From DUNY01 sp964520055 (GTDB lineage: Bacteria; Bacillota; Thermosediminibacteria; Thermosediminibacterales; Tepidanaerobacteraceae), in contig CAZFME010000065.1 of the NCBI GenBank assembly GCA_964520055.1, forward strand, positions 1-12,359: a DNA stretch of 12,359 nt, written 5' to 3'. Positions 1-7,619 of the stretch are shown here, in pieces; positions within the stretch are counted from its first letter, which is position 1, and every line of letters begins with the position of its first letter. The notes below the pieces were generated by a model that saw only the letters and a list, made by a program, of their open reading frames with translations, was not told the DNA's origin and made no database searches. Made by a program: the position numbers and the translations under genes.

Positions 1-1568
1 AATTGTATAAATACCGCATCAGATATGTTTTCTATCTGTTTGATTTTATTTAAAACATTTTCCGGGAGTTCTTCATCAATACCTAGTACCATTAAAGCTT
101 CTCCCCTGTACGATTTACGTCCTAACTGCATATATGCTATATTGATGTCATTATGCCCTAAAAGCGTTCCGACTTGACCTACTATACCGGGTCTGTCTCG
201 ATGAAAGGACATCAAAGCATAACCTTCAGGTATAAGATCAACTTTATAATCATCAACAGCTATTATCCGCTGCTCATCTTTTCCAAAAACTGTTCCTGCT
301 ATGCTATCTACCCCTTTATCGGTTATAATCCTAAAAGTCACCGTTCCCGGTGCATCTTGGTCTTTACTCACTTTCTTTTCAACGATCTTAATACCTCGTT
401 CTTTTGCTAGAAAATAAGCATTGACCAAGTTTGCAGGATACTCCAAAATGCTTGTCAAAATACCTTTTATACCTGCCGTAGTAATAGGTTTTACATCAAA
501 TCTCCCAATTTTACCGGTATATATCATTTCAACTTCGCTAATACGGCCGTTTTTTAGTTGAGTATAAAGTGACCCCATCTTTTCCGCCAATTCTATAAAA
601 GGTTTAATCTCTTTGTATTCTTCAGATCTTATAGTTATCATATTTACCGGATTTTTAACCATTTCACCTTTTAATGCTCGAATTATGTCTTTTGCTACAT
701 CTACTGCTACATTAACCTGAGCTTCAGCGGTTGATGCACCCAAATGTGGTGTTGCAACTACGTTAGGTAAATCAATGAGCGGACTTTCAAGTGGCGGTTC
801 ATGTTCAAACACATCAAGCGCACAAGCACCTACTTTGCCGGATACAAGTGCTTCATAAAGAGCGACCTCATCAATAATGCCACCACGGGCACAATTAATG
901 ATTATTACTCCATCTTTCATCATATCGATATGCTCTTTATCAATCATATGATAAGTATTTTTTGTAATTGGAACGTGGAAAGTGATAAAATCAGCTGTTT
1001 TAATTACAGTCTCTAAATCAGCCACTTTAATATGAATATTTTCCACATGATCTTTTATTACATAAGGATCGTATGCTATAACATTCATCCCCAAGCCAAT
1101 AGCTTTAATAGCAACATCTCTTCCTATACGGCCAAAGCCAATAACACCAAGGGTTTTCCCTCTAAGTTCCACACCTAGAAAACTTTTCCTGTCCCATTTT
1201 TTATTTTTGAGGCTCATAACCGCTGCCGGAATATTTCTAGCCACAGCCATAAGCAATGCAATTGTATGTTCACTTGCAGCTATAGTGTTGCCTTCTGGAG
1301 CATTCACAACTAAAATGCCTTTTCTTGTTGCAGAATCAAGATCAATATTATCAACACCAACTCCTGCTCTGCCTATAACCTTTAAATTACTTTTTTCTAT
1401 GATGTTTTTTGTAACATGTGTCGCACTTCGTACAACAAGCGCATCATAATCTGTGATTATTTCCATAAGCTGCGCTTCATTTAAATTTATCTTAATATCT
1501 ACATCAAATTCATGTTTTAAAATATCAACACCTTCATGTGCAAGATCATCACTTATTAAAACCCTCAT
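1..1568 (-). CDS. serA: D-3-phosphoglycerate dehydrogenase, C-terminal end cut by the window edge
   Basis: SerA oxidises 3-phosphoglycerate to 3-phosphohydroxypyruvate with NAD+, the first step of the phosphorylated serine pathway in the cytoplasm. Translating from the ATG at 1568 gives 522 codons without a stop. The usual long bacterial SerA is about 525-530 residues, so only a few are missing. A D-2-hydroxyacid dehydrogenase core covers about 1-310, with the NAD motif G144-x-G146-x2-G149 followed by an acidic D167. The catalytic triad is readable as R228 (in CARGG), E257 (in VFEHEP) and H275 (in TPH). A regulatory substrate-binding domain (about 318-450) and an ACT domain (about 451 on, with HRDRPGIVG) follow. 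The start is set by an AAAGGGG ribosome binding site just upstream. The gene lies directly behind, and slightly overlaps, a decayed aminotransferase gene, and is probably transcribed from the Ser T-box promoter at 2640-2668. Confidence 0.97.
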   Translation of the reverse strand, partial: MRVLISDDLAHEGVDILKHEFDVDIKINLNEAQLMEIITDYDALVVRSATHVTKNIIEKSNLKVIGRAGVGVDNIDLDSATRKGILVVNAPEGNTIAASEHTIALLMAVARNIPAAVMSLKNKKWDRKSFLGVELRGKTLGVIGFGRIGRDVAIKAIGLGMNVIAYDPYVIKDHVENIHIKVADLETVIKTADFITFHVPITKNTYHMIDKEHIDMMKDGVIIINCARGGIIDEVALYEALVSGKVGACALDVFEHEPPLESPLIDLPNVVATPHLGASTAEAQVNVAVDVAKDIIRALKGEMVKNPVNMITIRSEEYKEIKPFIELAEKMGSLYTQLKNGRISEVEMIYTGKIGRFDVKPITTAGIKGILTSILEYPANLVNAYFLAKERGIKIVEKKVSKDQDAPGTVTFRIITDKGVDSIAGTVFGKDEQRIIAVDDYKVDLIPEGYALMSFHRDRPGIVGQVGTLLGHNDINIAYMQLGRKSYRGEALMVLGIDEELPENVLNKIKQIENISDAVFIQ

Positions 1569-2376
1569 TTATATCTTCCCCTTTGGTAAAAATCCTTTTG
1601 GCGGCACTTACCCCCACTCCGAAAAGGTTCTCATCACTAATTGAGCATTTCCAGCGCTGCCGGTGTATACGGAGTTTGACCTTTTTCCAGGCTCTTTTTT
1701 GCTGCTTTAAAGTCCCAATAATATTTCGGCATTTTAGAATCCAAAACAGCGGACCAAGCCCTAGGACTGACTTATACAAAGCCTTACCCCGGAGGCAGCA
1801 TTAGAGCCTTTTGTGAGCCTGTTAAATCGAGGTTCCATTCATCTGTTCTTAGATCTACTGCACCTAAACAACTTACAGCATCGACTAAGGTTAGTGCTGG
1901 GTGGTCTCCCACAGCTTCTCTTAAAGCTTTTAGATCGTTTAAAACCCCGGTAGAGGTTTCATTATGCGTAAATAATACCCCCTTTATCTCCTGCTTTTCG
2001 TCTTTAATAATCTCTCTTTAACCATGTCAGGTGTTACAGGTTTTCCCCATTCGACGGGAATCGCCTCCACATCAGCACCGAAAGCTTGTGCTATAGAAAC
2101 AAATCTTTCACTGAAAACCCCGTTTGGAAAAGCCAATATTCTATCTCCTGGAGAAAATAAATTGACTATAGCAGCTTCCATAACACCTGTTCCAGCCGCA
2201 GGAAATATAAGCACATCATTTTTTGTTTGAAAAACTTCTTTTATTTCTTGGGACGCTTCAGTGAAAAGTTCTACAAATTCATCCCCTCGATGGTTCATCA
2301 CGACTTTCGATTGAGCCTTAAGAACCTGTTCTGGCACTTCTGTAGGACCGAGAATCCTTAAATGTTGCTTTTTCAT
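1549..2376 (-). pseudogene. Decayed class V aminotransferase (serine-pyruvate / alanine-glyoxylate type)
   Basis: The product would have been a PLP-dependent class V aminotransferase of the SerC-like/PucG group, which often sits beside serA and could supply a transamination step. The first 125 or so codons from the ATG at 2376 (ribosome binding site GGGGAG) look normal, including ILGPTEVP and the AAGTGVMEA cofactor region. A one-base loss near 2005-2009 then breaks the frame. The next frame carries THNETSTG, LVDAVS and the PLP-lysine motif GSQKAL, but ends at PPG followed by TAA (1784-1786), with a second in-frame TAA at 1772-1774. The sequence then continues as VSPRAWSAVLDSKMPKYYWD up to TPYTPA, jumps to ALEMLN and a TAG (1637-1639), and the C-terminal-like GVGVSAAKRIF lies in another frame. 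Roughly 100 codons appear to be missing at that jump. Several independent lesions make this a true pseudogene rather than one sequencing error. Confidence 0.93.
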
Positions 2377-2410
2377 TCTTATTTACTCCCCATTGATGTA
2401 AAAAATATAT

Positions 2411-2437
2411 AAAAAAACCGCCCAATGCAAGGGGCGG
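2411..2437 (-). terminator. T-box-controlled intrinsic terminator of the serine operon
   Basis: The hairpin CCGCCC-loop-GGGCGG (2418-2437) is followed on the minus strand by a run of seven T (2411-2417). It lies directly after the T-box sequence, where binding of uncharged tRNA would favour the alternative antiterminator. Confidence 0.9.
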
Positions 2438-2633
2438 AATTTACCGCGTTGCCACCCTATTTCAGTTTCCTAAAATATGCAACCCTTTGAAAATTTAACG
2501 GTTAAAACCGTTTGACTCTTCGTCAACGACTCCAAGGCGGAAGTAAAGAATTTCTACCGGTTTACACCAACCACCGGCTCTCTTAAAGAAAACCTCATTA
2601 ATTTTCCTCTTCATAGTCTTTTACTATTAAATT
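2411..2633 (-). promoter_or_regulatory. T-box riboswitch, serine-type (specifier TCC), upstream of the aminotransferase relic and serA
   Basis: The leader senses uncharged tRNA by codon-anticodon pairing and antitermination. The T-box core AGGGTGGCAACGCGG is at 2444-2458. Its UGGC bulge would pair with a tRNA ending in G73-CCA, which fits tRNA-Ser. The Stem I distal signature (AGAGAGCCGGTGGTTGGTG) is clear. The specifier position, read by alignment with the second T-box in this window (xxx-R-CCTY-GGAG), is TCC at 2539-2541, a serine codon. This matches serA downstream. The leader ends in a terminator hairpin at 2411-2437. Confidence 0.93.
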
Positions 2634-2639
2634 ATCAAC

Positions 2640-2668
2640 ATTATAAAGTAGGTTTGCTGTTCTGTCAA
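2640..2668 (-). promoter_or_regulatory. Sigma-A promoter of the serine operon
   Basis: A perfect -35 TTGACA (complement of 2663-2668) and a perfect -10 TATAAT (complement of 2640-2645) are separated by 17 bp. Transcription should start near 2633, giving a T-box leader of about 255 nt before the first ATG at 2376. The -35 lies only about 25 bp after the stop codon of the DUF1292 gene upstream. Confidence 0.88.
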
Positions 2669-2693
2669 GCCTTTTTATCCAGCTTGCCAGTTT

Positions 2694-3011
2694 TTATTCA
2701 TCATCTTCATCAAAATAATCATCCTCATCGAGTTCGAGTTCATCCTCACATAAGGTTTCCCATGCATCTTTTACCATTTCAAACTCTTCGTCATCTTCAA
2801 CCTCAGAGAGAACTTCCTCACCGTTTTCATCAGTGTCAATGCGGAAAATGTAAGCCTGGTCTTCCTCTTCCTCTTCCTCTTCCTCTTCGTCTTCGTAAAT
2901 GGGAATTAAGATTGCATAATCGGTATCCTCAACAGTAATAACTCCCAGCACCTCAAATTCAGTTTCTTCACCACTCTCGTCAAGCAGGGTAATAGTTTCT
3001 GGGTCATTCAT
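2694..3011 (-). CDS. Acidic DUF1292 family protein (YrzB-like)
   Basis: This small 105-residue protein has a DUF1292 core (ITLLDESGEETEFEVLGVI, then YAILIPIYEDE), a family usually found directly after ruvX in Firmicutes. Its function is unknown. It is extremely acidic. A run of nine glutamates (about residues 42-50) is encoded by a hexamer repeat, and the C-terminus is another acidic tail (ELDEDDYFDEDDE). No membrane segment or signal peptide is visible. The ATG at 3011 has a GGAG ribosome binding site about 11 bases upstream. It lies 51 bases after ruvX and may also have its own promoter at 3048-3076. The family assignment rests on the N-terminal core and on gene order. Confidence 0.88.
   Translation of the reverse strand: MNDPETITLLDESGEETEFEVLGVITVEDTDYAILIPIYEDEEEEEEEEEDQAYIFRIDTDENGEEVLSEVEDDEEFEMVKDAWETLCEDELELDEDDYFDEDDE
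2861..2895. repeat. Hexamer microsatellite coding for a poly-glutamate run
   Basis: The plus strand reads four tandem copies of CTTCCT followed by degenerate CTTCGT/CTTCG units. On the coding strand this gives alternating GAG/GAA Glu codons. As hexamer copies, gains or losses would change the Glu run by two residues without a frameshift. Confidence 0.8.
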
Positions 3012-3047
3012 ATGTTTTTCAACTCCAATTCGTTTTGAATTAAAAAT

Positions 3048-3076
3048 ATTTTATAGTAATTTTTACCTGATGTCAA
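3048..3076 (-). promoter_or_regulatory. Candidate internal promoter for the DUF1292 gene
   Basis: TTGACA (complement of 3071-3076), inside the last codons of ruvX, is spaced 17 bp from TAAAAT (complement of 3048-3053). The -35 is perfect and the -10 has one mismatch. A start near 3041 would give a 30-nt leader to the DUF1292 ATG. It could be chance in AT-rich DNA. Confidence 0.5.
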
Positions 3077-3488
3077 CTCTCGATTTAAAATCCAAATAGC
3101 TTTGAAGGATTAGTACTGCTGCCAATTTATCAATGACTCTCTTTCTTTTTTTGCGTGAAACATCAGCTTCAAGCAAAGTCCTTTCTGCAGCTACAGTTGT
3201 CAGTCTTTCATCCCAAAAATCTGTTTCGATACCTGTAGTATTTTTTAATTTTGTAGCATAATCTTTAACTGCTTTGCCACTCGGGCCCAAAGTCCCATTC
3301 ATGTTTTTCGGAAGCCCCACTACGATTTTTATCACCTTATACTCTGAGACGATCTCGGATATTCTATCCATATCTTTACCGTCATTTGTTCTTTCTATTA
3401 CATCTATTCCTTGAGCAGTCAAACCGAGCTCATCGGATATAGCAACACCTACCCTTTTTTCACCAATATCCAGACCTAAAATACGCAT
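3063..3488 (-). CDS. ruvX: RuvX/YqgF RNase H-fold nuclease
   Basis: RuvX is an RNase H-like nuclease. The family is linked to 16S rRNA precursor 5'-end maturation and, by fold, to Holliday junction resolution. The 141-residue length is normal. Residues in order: N-terminal strand with D7 and G9 (LGLDIGEKRVGVAISD), the V57-G58-L59-P60 loop with MNG, the DERLT motif with E94, and the C-terminal D120 in DKLAAVLILQ. These supply the acidic residues expected of the active site. The ATG at 3488 follows an AAAGGGG ribosome binding site by about 9 bases. It starts only 16 bases after the aldo/keto reductase stop, so the two are probably co-transcribed. In most relatives ireB would be the immediate upstream gene. 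Confidence 0.95.
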   Translation of the reverse strand: MRILGLDIGEKRVGVAISDELGLTAQGIDVIERTNDGKDMDRISEIVSEYKVIKIVVGLPKNMNGTLGPSGKAVKDYATKLKNTTGIETDFWDERLTTVAAERTLLEADVSRKKRKRVIDKLAAVLILQSYLDFKSRVDIR

Positions 3489-3504
3489 TAAAGGTTTACC
3501 CCTT

Positions 3505-4452
3505 TTAAATGATTTTTATGCAAAAATCAGGACAATACCCTGCACAATAACCACATAGAATACAAAGATCAGGATTTACCACGGAGCGGCCATTGTCGAT
3601 ATGCAATGCATTATGGCGACAATGCTTTACACACTCCCCACAACCTGTACACCATTCTTCCACTAATAGTGTCCTCTTCTTGCTACTCAATCTTTCTTCT
3701 ACATTTGGATCCACTGTCCGACCTTCAAAAATACTGACATTTGCCATTATTTCATCACGGGATTTCATTCCAATCGCTATAGAATGTAGGTAGGGAAATG
3801 AAAATATATAAGAAAATGCCTGTTGTTTATTATTTATTAAATTTCCCCCACCTAAAGCTTTCATGGCATATATGCCTTTGCCTTTTTTATATGCCTTTTT
3901 TATGGCCTGTTCCATGCCATGCAAGTTTCCATCCTTTATGCCTATCCCTCGAAAATTGATTATAGGGTGAATGACTTCAATCTCTTCCATATTAGCTGAG
4001 GCATCGACTACTTCAATTGTATGTGTCGAAACACCTATTGCCCTTATCAATCCCTTTGCCCGTGCATCCACCAGATATTCCAAAGCTTCCCGATGACCTT
4101 TCAGTGTCAATTTGGTTTCTTGTTCATGCATCATAAATATGTCTATTACGTCCTTCCCGGTTTCTTTTCGGGCCTTTTCTACGCTTTCCTTCATTCCTTT
4201 ATATGTATAGGCGTAAGACTTTGTTGAAATAATAAGATCATTTTTTGACATCTTCAGTGCTTTATTAATATGCTGATAGTTTCTGTAAAACTCGGCAGTA
4301 TCTATAAAATTAACGCCCATATCCATGGCCGACAGTATTACACCGGCCCCCTCATCAACGGATAATCCTGCTTGGAGAGGGCTTATAGTCAAACTGCCAA
4401 AACATAAGCGAGATACTTTTAAATCTGTATTTCCAAGATTTCGGTATTCCAT
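3505..4452 (-). CDS. Aldo/keto reductase with C-terminal 2x[4Fe-4S] ferredoxin domain
   Basis: This is a predicted cytoplasmic oxidoreductase of the ferredoxin-fused aldo/keto reductase group; the substrate cannot be told from sequence. With the start at 4452 it has 315 residues. The AKR barrel covers about 1-255 and carries the catalytic tetrad D51, Y56 (DTAEFY), K78 (STKSY) and H109 (MMHEQE). The C-terminus has two cysteine clusters, C268/C271/C274/C278 and C297/C300/C303/C307, each typical of a [4Fe-4S] cubane, so electrons may be exchanged with ferredoxin-like partners. The frame stays open up to an ATG at 4512, but the 4452 start matches the family N-terminus (MEYRNLGNTDLKVSRLCFGS) and has an AGAGGT ribosome binding site 8 bases away. 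It is inserted between ireB and ruvX, which are usually adjacent. Confidence 0.92.
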   Translation of the reverse strand: MEYRNLGNTDLKVSRLCFGSLTISPLQAGLSVDEGAGVILSAMDMGVNFIDTAEFYRNYQHINKALKMSKNDLIISTKSYAYTYKGMKESVEKARKETGKDVIDIFMMHEQETKLTLKGHREALEYLVDARAKGLIRAIGVSTHTIEVVDASANMEEIEVIHPIINFRGIGIKDGNLHGMEQAIKKAYKKGKGIYAMKALGGGNLINNKQQAFSYIFSFPYLHSIAIGMKSRDEIMANVSIFEGRTVDPNVEERLSSKKRTLLVEEWCTGCGECVKHCRHNALHIDNGRSVVNPDLCILCGYCAGYCPDFCIKII

Positions 4453-4512
4453 GTCCGCTGACCTCTTTTGCAAAGACTGTTGAATTTTCGGAGTGCATAT
4501 ACTCGTGAACAC

Positions 4513-4521
4513 ATTTTAACA
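4513..4521 (-). promoter_or_regulatory. Candidate extended -10 promoter for the aldo/keto reductase gene
   Basis: The minus strand reads TG-T-TAAAAT (-10 at 4513-4518, TG at 4520-4521), about 60 bases before the chosen start codon. There is no good -35. This is suggestive only, but the 200-base gap to ireB makes an independent promoter plausible. Confidence 0.35.
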
Positions 4522-4548
4522 TATAGACAATTAATAAAACTTAAAAGT

Positions 4549-4612
4549 CGACAGGCAATACCGGAGAGTAAAATAAAAACTCATGAAAATAAACAAACGG
4601 TATTACCTGCCG
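4549..4612. repeat. 15-bp imperfect inverted repeat between ireB and the reductase gene
   Basis: The arms are CGACAGGCAATACCG (4549-4563) and CGGTATTACCTGCCG (4598-4612). They are complementary at 13 of 15 positions, and both mismatches become G-U pairs in the minus-strand transcript. The spacer is 34 bases and holds a smaller GAGT/ACTC pair. On the minus strand the second arm is followed by a T-rich stretch (ACTTTTAAGTTTT). It could be a weak terminator after ireB, an RNA processing site, or a remnant of a small palindromic element. Confidence 0.7.
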
Positions 4613-4652
4613 ATTGCATTTGCTTTTTTATTAAAACCGTAAATGCTGTAGT

Positions 4653-4907
4653 TTATTTTTCGATGTAGTTTTTTAGTAGTTCCTCTAATAATTCATCCCG
4701 TTCAAGTTTTCTGATAAGATTCCTTGCATTGCCATGACTAGTAATGTATGCAGGATCGCCGGATAAAAGGTAGCCTACGATCTGGTTTATAGGGTTGTAC
4801 CCTTTTTCTTCCAGAGCCTTGGAAACTTCTCTTAAAATCTTCTGGGTGTCAATATCTGTATCCTTCTCTACTTTAAACTTAACTGTTTCACCCATGTTTT
4901 GCCCCAT
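4653..4907 (-). CDS. ireB: IreB family regulatory phosphoprotein (DUF965, YrzL)
   Basis: This 84-residue soluble protein has the conserved DUF965 block KGYNPINQIVGYLLSGDPAY followed by ITSHGNARNLIRKLERDELLEELL. In Enterococcus faecalis, IreB is a substrate of the Ser/Thr kinase IreK and a negative regulator of intrinsic cephalosporin resistance. Whether that role holds here is inference. The N-terminal segment includes threonines (e.g. T8) in the region phosphorylated in the enterococcal protein. The ATG at 4907 follows a GGAGGGAG ribosome binding site. It lies 24 bases behind alaS, the conserved Firmicutes arrangement, and is probably co-transcribed with it. Confidence 0.95.
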   Translation of the reverse strand: MGQNMGETVKFKVEKDTDIDTQKILREVSKALEEKGYNPINQIVGYLLSGDPAYITSHGNARNLIRKLERDELLEELLKNYIEK

Positions 4908-4931
4908 TGAACTCCCTCCATTGCTTTTATA

Positions 4932-7562
4932 TTAAATATTCATTATGAGCTTTGAAACCGAAGCCAGGGCCTCATCAATTTTAGCAGGGACTTTACCACC
5001 GGCCTGAGCAAAATCAGGTCTACCGCCTCCACTTCCACCAGCTATTTGAGCTACGCTTTTTATAATCTTCCCTGCATGGTAGCCTTTTTTTGTCAAATCT
5101 TTCGTTACAGCAGCTATAAATATTGTTTTATCGCCGTTAATGCTCCCCAAAACAACAATCCCCGTTTTTATTTTTTGCCGCAATATATCGCCCATCTTTC
5201 GAAGATCATCTATATCTTTAACCTCAGTCTTAACAGAAATTAAATTAACACCGTTAATGCATTCCGTTTTTTTCAGAATTTCAGCAACCTCGAAATTTAT
5301 AGCGTGCTGTTTTAATGAATCTATTTCCCTTTCCTGAATCCTATGTTTTTCCAACAACTCCTCAACTTTTTGAGCAATTTCATTAGGAGCTGCTTTCACT
5401 AAGCTGGCTGTCTCATTTAAACTATCAAGGATATCATATAAATAAGATATTAAATTAAGACCACAAACAGCCTCAACTCGCCTGAGGCCGGCTCCTATGC
5501 TGGTTTCGGAAACAATCTTCAATAACCCTATCTCCGATGAAGACTTTACATGAGTGCCCCCACATAGCTCCTTACTATAATCCCCTATATTTACAACACG
5601 TACATTTTCATTGTATTTTTCGCCGAACAGAGCTACAACTCCCTGTTCTTGAGCTTCATGAAGCGTTGTCCAATATGTGGTCACTTGTAGATTTTTTAAA
5701 ATTGCATTGTTTGCCTTGGCCTCTATTTGTCGTATTTCCTCAGGGGTAAGGGCAGCAAAATGAGAAAAATCAAATCTTAGTCTGTGCTCATCCACCAATG
5801 ACCCTGATTGGTTAACATGTTCTCCTAAAACCTCTTTCAACGCTTTATGCAAAAGGTGGGTAGCACTATGGTTTCTGGCGATACTCTGTCTCTTTTCCAC
5901 ATCAACCCTTGCCAAAACAGAATCATTCACACTTACGATGCCCTCTTCTATTCTGCCGATATGATAATATTTCCCGTCATGGGTTTTATGAGTCTTATAC
6001 ACTCTAAATAAAAAGTCCTCACCTCTAATTATACCCATATCTCCTACTTGACCACCTGACTCGGCATAAAACGGTGTTTTATCAAGCACCAGGATAACTT
6101 CTGCCCTTTCATCATTACAGATTTTTACAGGTTCATGTCCGGATAATATGAATTGTATCTTGCTATTTGATTCAAAAGCATCATATCCCACAAAAACTGT
6201 TGGCTGAAGGGGGGTAAGGATTTCAAAGAGCTCATCTGTTTTATACGTTTCTTTACGAGCAGCTTTTGCTTTTTCCCGTTGCCGGGTCATATGTTGCTCA
6301 AAAGTATCAATATCCACTGTCATACCTTTTTCTTCAGCTATATCGCAAGTTAAATCTATTGGAAAACCATAAGTATCATAAAGCATAAAAGCCATACTAC
6401 CTGGTATTTCTTCCTTAGCTTCGGCTGACAGTTTTTTTATGCCTTCATATAAAATCTTTAGACCATCATTTAATGCCTCGGCAAACCGATCTTCCTCTGA
6501 TTTTATTACTTTCTGTATATATACTATGCTTTTTTCAAGTTCTGGATAAGCATCCTTCATTAAAGAAACAACCTGAGGAACCACCTTATATAAAAAAGGT
6601 TCGTTTAAGTCCAGTTCTTTACCATAACGAGCAGCTCTTCTAATAATACGCCTCAAAACATAATTTCTTCCCTCATTTCCTGGATGCACACCATCTGAAA
6701 TTAAAAATGTACTAGCTCTTGAATGATCAGCAATAACTCTAAAAGGCAAACCCGCTTCATTTTCTTTATATTTCTTGCCTGTCAGGTTTTCCATAAAATT
6801 TATTATTGGTAATAATAAATCAGTATCATAATTGCTGTACACACCTTGCATTACTGTAGCAATACGTTCAAGCCCCATCCCAGTGTCAATACTGGGTTTG
6901 GGTAAAGGGGTCATGACACCTTTCTCGTCTCTGTTATATTGCATAAAAACTAGGTTCCACAATTCTCGCCATCGGTCACAATCACATTTGCCTAAAGCGC
7001 ACTCTTTTGCATCACAGCTATGCTCTTGTCCACAGTCAATGTATATTTCGCTGCAAGGCCCACAAGGCCCCGTATCTCCCATACTCCAAAAATTATCTTT
7101 TTCACCTAGGCGAACAATTCGATCGGCCGAGATATAAGCCTGCCACAATTCAAAGGCCTCTTCATCTTTTTCAAAAATACTTACCCAAAGTCTTTCCTTT
7201 GGCAGCTTTAATACATCAGTTAAAAATTCCCACGCATATTCTATAGCTTCTTTTTTAAAGTAATCACCAAATGAAAAATTACCCAACATCTCAAAAAATG
7301 TATGATGTCGAGCGGTTTTTCCTACACTCTCTAAGTCATTGTGTTTGCCCCCCGCGCGCACACATTTTTGACAAGTAACAGCTCGAGAATATGGGAGGCT
7401 TGTCATCCCCAAAAAAATATCTTTAAACTGATTCATTCCTGCATTAGTAAATAAAAGAGTAGGGTCATTTCGTGGAACAAGGGAAGAACTGTCTACCCTA
7501 GTGTGACCCTTACTCTCAAAGAAGCTTAAATATTTCTCTCTAATTTCATGGCTGGTCATCAT
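4932..7562 (-). CDS. alaS: Alanyl-tRNA synthetase
   Basis: AlaRS charges tRNA-Ala and clears mischarged Ser/Gly through its editing domain. The 876-residue length is full size. The class II catalytic domain (about 1-460) contains the family N-terminal block (FFESKGHT, then SSLVPRNDPTLLFTNAGM) and FGDYFK. A Cys-rich insert with C183/C188/C193/C195 lies inside the catalytic domain. The editing domain carries the zinc ligands H565/H569 (NHSATH) and C667/H671 (CGGTH). The C-Ala domain ends with GGSGGGRPDFAQAGG. Two consecutive ATGs open the frame, and GGAGGG at 7571-7576 serves either. No T-box is present: the leader is only about 50 nt from a consensus promoter. It heads the alaS-ireB-reductase-ruvX-DUF1292 cluster. 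Confidence 0.98.
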   Translation of the reverse strand: MMTSHEIREKYLSFFESKGHTRVDSSSLVPRNDPTLLFTNAGMNQFKDIFLGMTSLPYSRAVTCQKCVRAGGKHNDLESVGKTARHHTFFEMLGNFSFGDYFKKEAIEYAWEFLTDVLKLPKERLWVSIFEKDEEAFELWQAYISADRIVRLGEKDNFWSMGDTGPCGPCSEIYIDCGQEHSCDAKECALGKCDCDRWRELWNLVFMQYNRDEKGVMTPLPKPSIDTGMGLERIATVMQGVYSNYDTDLLLPIINFMENLTGKKYKENEAGLPFRVIADHSRASTFLISDGVHPGNEGRNYVLRRIIRRAARYGKELDLNEPFLYKVVPQVVSLMKDAYPELEKSIVYIQKVIKSEEDRFAEALNDGLKILYEGIKKLSAEAKEEIPGSMAFMLYDTYGFPIDLTCDIAEEKGMTVDIDTFEQHMTRQREKAKAARKETYKTDELFEILTPLQPTVFVGYDAFESNSKIQFILSGHEPVKICNDERAEVILVLDKTPFYAESGGQVGDMGIIRGEDFLFRVYKTHKTHDGKYYHIGRIEEGIVSVNDSVLARVDVEKRQSIARNHSATHLLHKALKEVLGEHVNQSGSLVDEHRLRFDFSHFAALTPEEIRQIEAKANNAILKNLQVTTYWTTLHEAQEQGVVALFGEKYNENVRVVNIGDYSKELCGGTHVKSSSEIGLLKIVSETSIGAGLRRVEAVCGLNLISYLYDILDSLNETASLVKAAPNEIAQKVEELLEKHRIQEREIDSLKQHAINFEVAEILKKTECINGVNLISVKTEVKDIDDLRKMGDILRQKIKTGIVVLGSINGDKTIFIAAVTKDLTKKGYHAGKIIKSVAQIAGGSGGGRPDFAQAGGKVPAKIDEALASVSKLIMNI

Positions 7563-7619
7563 TTTTTAATACCCTCCGAAATTAAGCAAAATCTTCTTTT
7601 GTCTTGTATTACTTAAGAA

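Noticed and set aside
1549..1779. 76-codon minus-strand frame beginning MYKSVLGLGPLF as a separate small gene
   Set aside because: Most of it is the aminotransferase relic read in the wrong frame; the correct frame gives the recognisable family sequence with stops.
2663..2692. CAAGC/GCTTG hairpin as a terminator for the DUF1292 gene
   Set aside because: On the minus strand it has no following T-run and overlaps the -35 of the serine operon. On the plus strand a T-rich stretch follows, but no transcript is known to end there.
2654..2938. His/Pro/Leu-rich plus-strand frame of 94 codons
   Set aside because: It is produced by reading the acidic GAG/GAA repeats of the DUF1292 gene backwards, and its beginning overlaps the serine operon promoter.
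4453..4512. Upstream ATG at 4512 as the start of the aldo/keto reductase
   Set aside because: It adds 20 residues unlike the family and has no ribosome binding site; the ATG at 4452 has both the family N-terminus and AGAGGT.
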